Assembly (NCBI GenBank): GCA_903845315.1
Contig: CAIMWY010000367.1
Coordinates: 1-8,128, forward strand
Length of the DNA stretch: 8,128 bases
DNA from: an uncultured Burkholderiales bacterium
GTDB taxonomy: Bacteria > Pseudomonadota > Gammaproteobacteria > Burkholderiales > Burkholderiaceae
Reading direction: 5' to 3'
Of the stretch, positions 6,479 to 8,128 are shown piece after piece. Below the pieces are notes generated by a model. It was not told where the DNA came from. It made no database searches and was given only the letters and a program-made list of their open reading frames with translations. The number at the start of each line of letters is the position of its first letter. Position 1 is the first letter of the stretch. Position numbers and translations under genes: made by a program.

Positions 6479-8128
6479 TCAGCGCACTGACGTGGTAGCA
6501 GGCGCGGATGCTTTGGGCTTGGCCTCTGAGGCCACTTTGTCTGGGAGACTGACCTCCGGCACATCGGCGGCCTTGGGCGGCCAAGTCACACTGGCCACCG
6601 GACGAGACTTGCCGATCGGGCGGGTCGCTTGGCCTTTTTGCACCGCGTCGATGTCTTCTTGCGCGGGATATTGGCCCATGATCACAAAATCAAACACCCG
6701 CCGTGCAATCGGGGCTGCATTTTGCGCCCCGAAACCCGCGTTCTCCACCACCATGGCCAACGCCACCTTGGGGTCTTCCGCAGGGGCAAATGCAATGAAC
6801 AAAGCGTGGTCGCGCATGCGCTCGTCAATGCTGGCTGCGTTGTATTTTTCGTTTTGCTTGACGGTGTAGACCTGCGCGGTCCCGGTCTTGCCCGCACTGG
6901 TGTAGGGTGCGCCAACAAAGCTGCTGGCCGACGTGCCTTCGATGTTCACGCCGACCATCGCGCGCCGGATCACCTCGAGGTTCTCGGCCATCAAAGGCAA
7001 TTGCCCGATCGGTTCTTTGGCGACCAAGGTGGCCACTTTGGTTTCCACGTCGACCACCTCGCGCACCAAGTGCGGCTTCATCTTCAACCCATTATTGGCA
7101 ATGGTCCCCATGGCATGCGCAATTTGCAGCATGGTGAAGCTGTTGTAGCCCTGGCCAATGCCCAGAGAAATGGTCTCTCCCGAGTACCAACGCTGCTGCT
7201 CGGGCTTTTTGTAGGTGGTGCGCTTCCACTCGGTCGATGGCAACACGCCACGCGATTCACCCATGATGTCGATGCCGGTGATTTGACCAAAGCCCAAGGG
7301 CTTCATTTGCTCATGCATCTGGTCCACGCCCATGTCACGCGCGAGCGTGTAGTAGTAGGTGTCGCACGACTCAACGATCGACTTGTACATGTCCACCATG
7401 CCATGCCCGCCCTCTTTGTCATCGCGAAAACGGTGGTTGCCGAACATGAAAAAGCCGGGGTCAGAAATCAGTGCTTTTTCAGACCTTTTGCCCGTTTGCA
7501 ATGCGGCCAGCGCCATGAATGGTTTGTAGGTCGAGCCGGGTGGATAGGTGCCACGCAAGGCTCGGTTGAGCAAGGGCTTGTCGGGCGACTCGTTGAGGGC
7601 CTGCCAATTTTCAAAATCAATGCCGTCGACAAACAAGTTCGGGTCAAAGGTGGGCTTGCTCACAAATGCCAAGACTTCGCCCGTCTTGGGGTCGAGCGCC
7701 ACCAAGGCACCGCGTCGCTTGCCATAGAGGTCTTCCACCAACTTTTGCAGCTTGATGTCGATCGACAACACCACGCTGTTGCCAGGCACAGCTTGACTGC
7801 TGTTGAGGCGACGCACCGCGCGGCCACCCGCAGAAGTTTCCATTTGCTGCACCCCAGTCGTGCCATGCAACTGTTCTTCGTAACTCTGCTCTACGCCCAA
7901 CTTGCCGATGTATTCCGTACCCCGGTAGTTAGCCTGGTCGTCATCGTCCTCGATCTTGGCTTTTTCGGTCTGATTGATGCGTCCGATGTAACCAATGACA
8001 TGGCTGGCAAGTTCACCATAGGGATAACTGCGGAACAAACGCGCCTTGATTTCAACACCCGGGAAGCGAAATCGCTGGGCTGCAAAACGCGCAACGTCCG
8101 TATCCGTCAAGCGGGTACGCACTGGTAG
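6479..8128 (-). CDS. mrdA: Penicillin-binding protein 2 (peptidoglycan transpeptidase), N-terminus missing
   Basis: PBP2 is the inner-membrane-anchored class B transpeptidase that cross-links peptidoglycan during lateral growth with RodA, MreB, MreC and MreD, giving rod shape. The frame is open to the window edge, where about 549 codons remain of a family of about 630-650; the missing part includes the membrane anchor. Counting from the GTG at 8120-8122, which is internal, the motifs are: end of the pedestal domain with GKLGVEQSYEEQLHG (73-87), active-site serine Ser197 in PPGSTYKP with Lys200, second motif Ser-Cys-Asp at 252-254 (PBP2 typically has aspartate where other PBPs have asparagine), and KTGTAQ at 412-417. 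SLGIGQGY and RMRDHALFIAFAP match E. coli PBP2 closely. A proline/alanine/lysine-rich tail fills roughly residues 490-547. No rodA follows on this strand: the next gene is the convergent TauE/SafE gene. Confidence 0.97.
   Translation of the reverse strand, partial: LPVRTRLTDTDVARFAAQRFRFPGVEIKARLFRSYPYGELASHVIGYIGRINQTEKAKIEDDDDQANYRGTEYIGKLGVEQSYEEQLHGTTGVQQMETSAGGRAVRRLNSSQAVPGNSVVLSIDIKLQKLVEDLYGKRRGALVALDPKTGEVLAFVSKPTFDPNLFVDGIDFENWQALNESPDKPLLNRALRGTYPPGSTYKPFMALAALQTGKRSEKALISDPGFFMFGNHRFRDDKEGGHGMVDMYKSIVESCDTYYYTLARDMGVDQMHEQMKPLGFGQITGIDIMGESRGVLPSTEWKRTTYKKPEQQRWYSGETISLGIGQGYNSFTMLQIAHAMGTIANNGLKMKPHLVREVVDVETKVATLVAKEPIGQLPLMAENLEVIRRAMVGVNIEGTSASSFVGAPYTSAGKTGTAQVYTVKQNEKYNAASIDERMRDHALFIAFAPAEDPKVALAMVVENAGFGAQNAAPIARRVFDFVIMGQYPAQEDIDAVQKGQATRPIGKSRPVASVTWPPKAADVPEVSLPDKVASEAKPKASAPATTSVR

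Noticed and set aside
6629..8128. A 499-codon open frame on the + strand opposite mrdA
   Set aside because: It is the antisense shadow of a well-supported PBP2 gene. The translation is histidine- and arginine-rich with no recognisable domain, as expected from the complement of GC-rich codons.

Overview
The window looks like an ordinary piece of a betaproteobacterial chromosome, most likely from the order Burkholderiales and plausibly the family Comamonadaceae. That placement is an inference from the high GC content, the codon habits (frequent TTG leucine, GCC/GGC) and the resemblance of the proteins to those I know from that group; no marker gene proves it. No transposase, integrase, phage gene, CRISPR array, tRNA or rRNA is visible.

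Layout. Bases 1-430 hold the 3' half of hemB (porphobilinogen synthase, haem synthesis, + strand), cut by the left edge. It converges on a dienelactone hydrolase-family gene (519-1205, - strand). A 116-base divergent promoter region (1206-1321) separates that gene from a three-gene + strand cluster: a YgfF-like short-chain dehydrogenase with a TTG start (1322-2068), a CoA-acylating methylmalonate-semialdehyde dehydrogenase, mmsA (2109-3620), and a GMC-family FAD alcohol/choline dehydrogenase-like enzyme (3748-5469). A 225-base non-coding stretch follows, holding two related hairpins and a strong intrinsic terminator (5617-5651). Next come a TauE/SafE (YfcA-like) membrane protein (5695-6453, + strand) and, convergent with it, mrdA encoding penicillin-binding protein 2 (6479 to beyond the right edge, - strand).

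How the genes may work together. The SDR, mmsA and GMC genes encode three oxidoreductases with consecutive chemistries (alcohol or hydroxy acid to aldehyde, then semialdehyde to acyl-CoA), and together they suggest a small catabolic cluster for an alcohol or branched/short hydroxy acid. The substrate cannot be read from sequence. hemB and mrdA are housekeeping genes that flank the accessory block.

I found no clear new system. The parts most worth a second look are non-coding: the tandem GGAGAC/hairpin units upstream of the terminator at 5520-5651, and a long imperfect inverted repeat between mmsA and the GMC gene (3643-3709).
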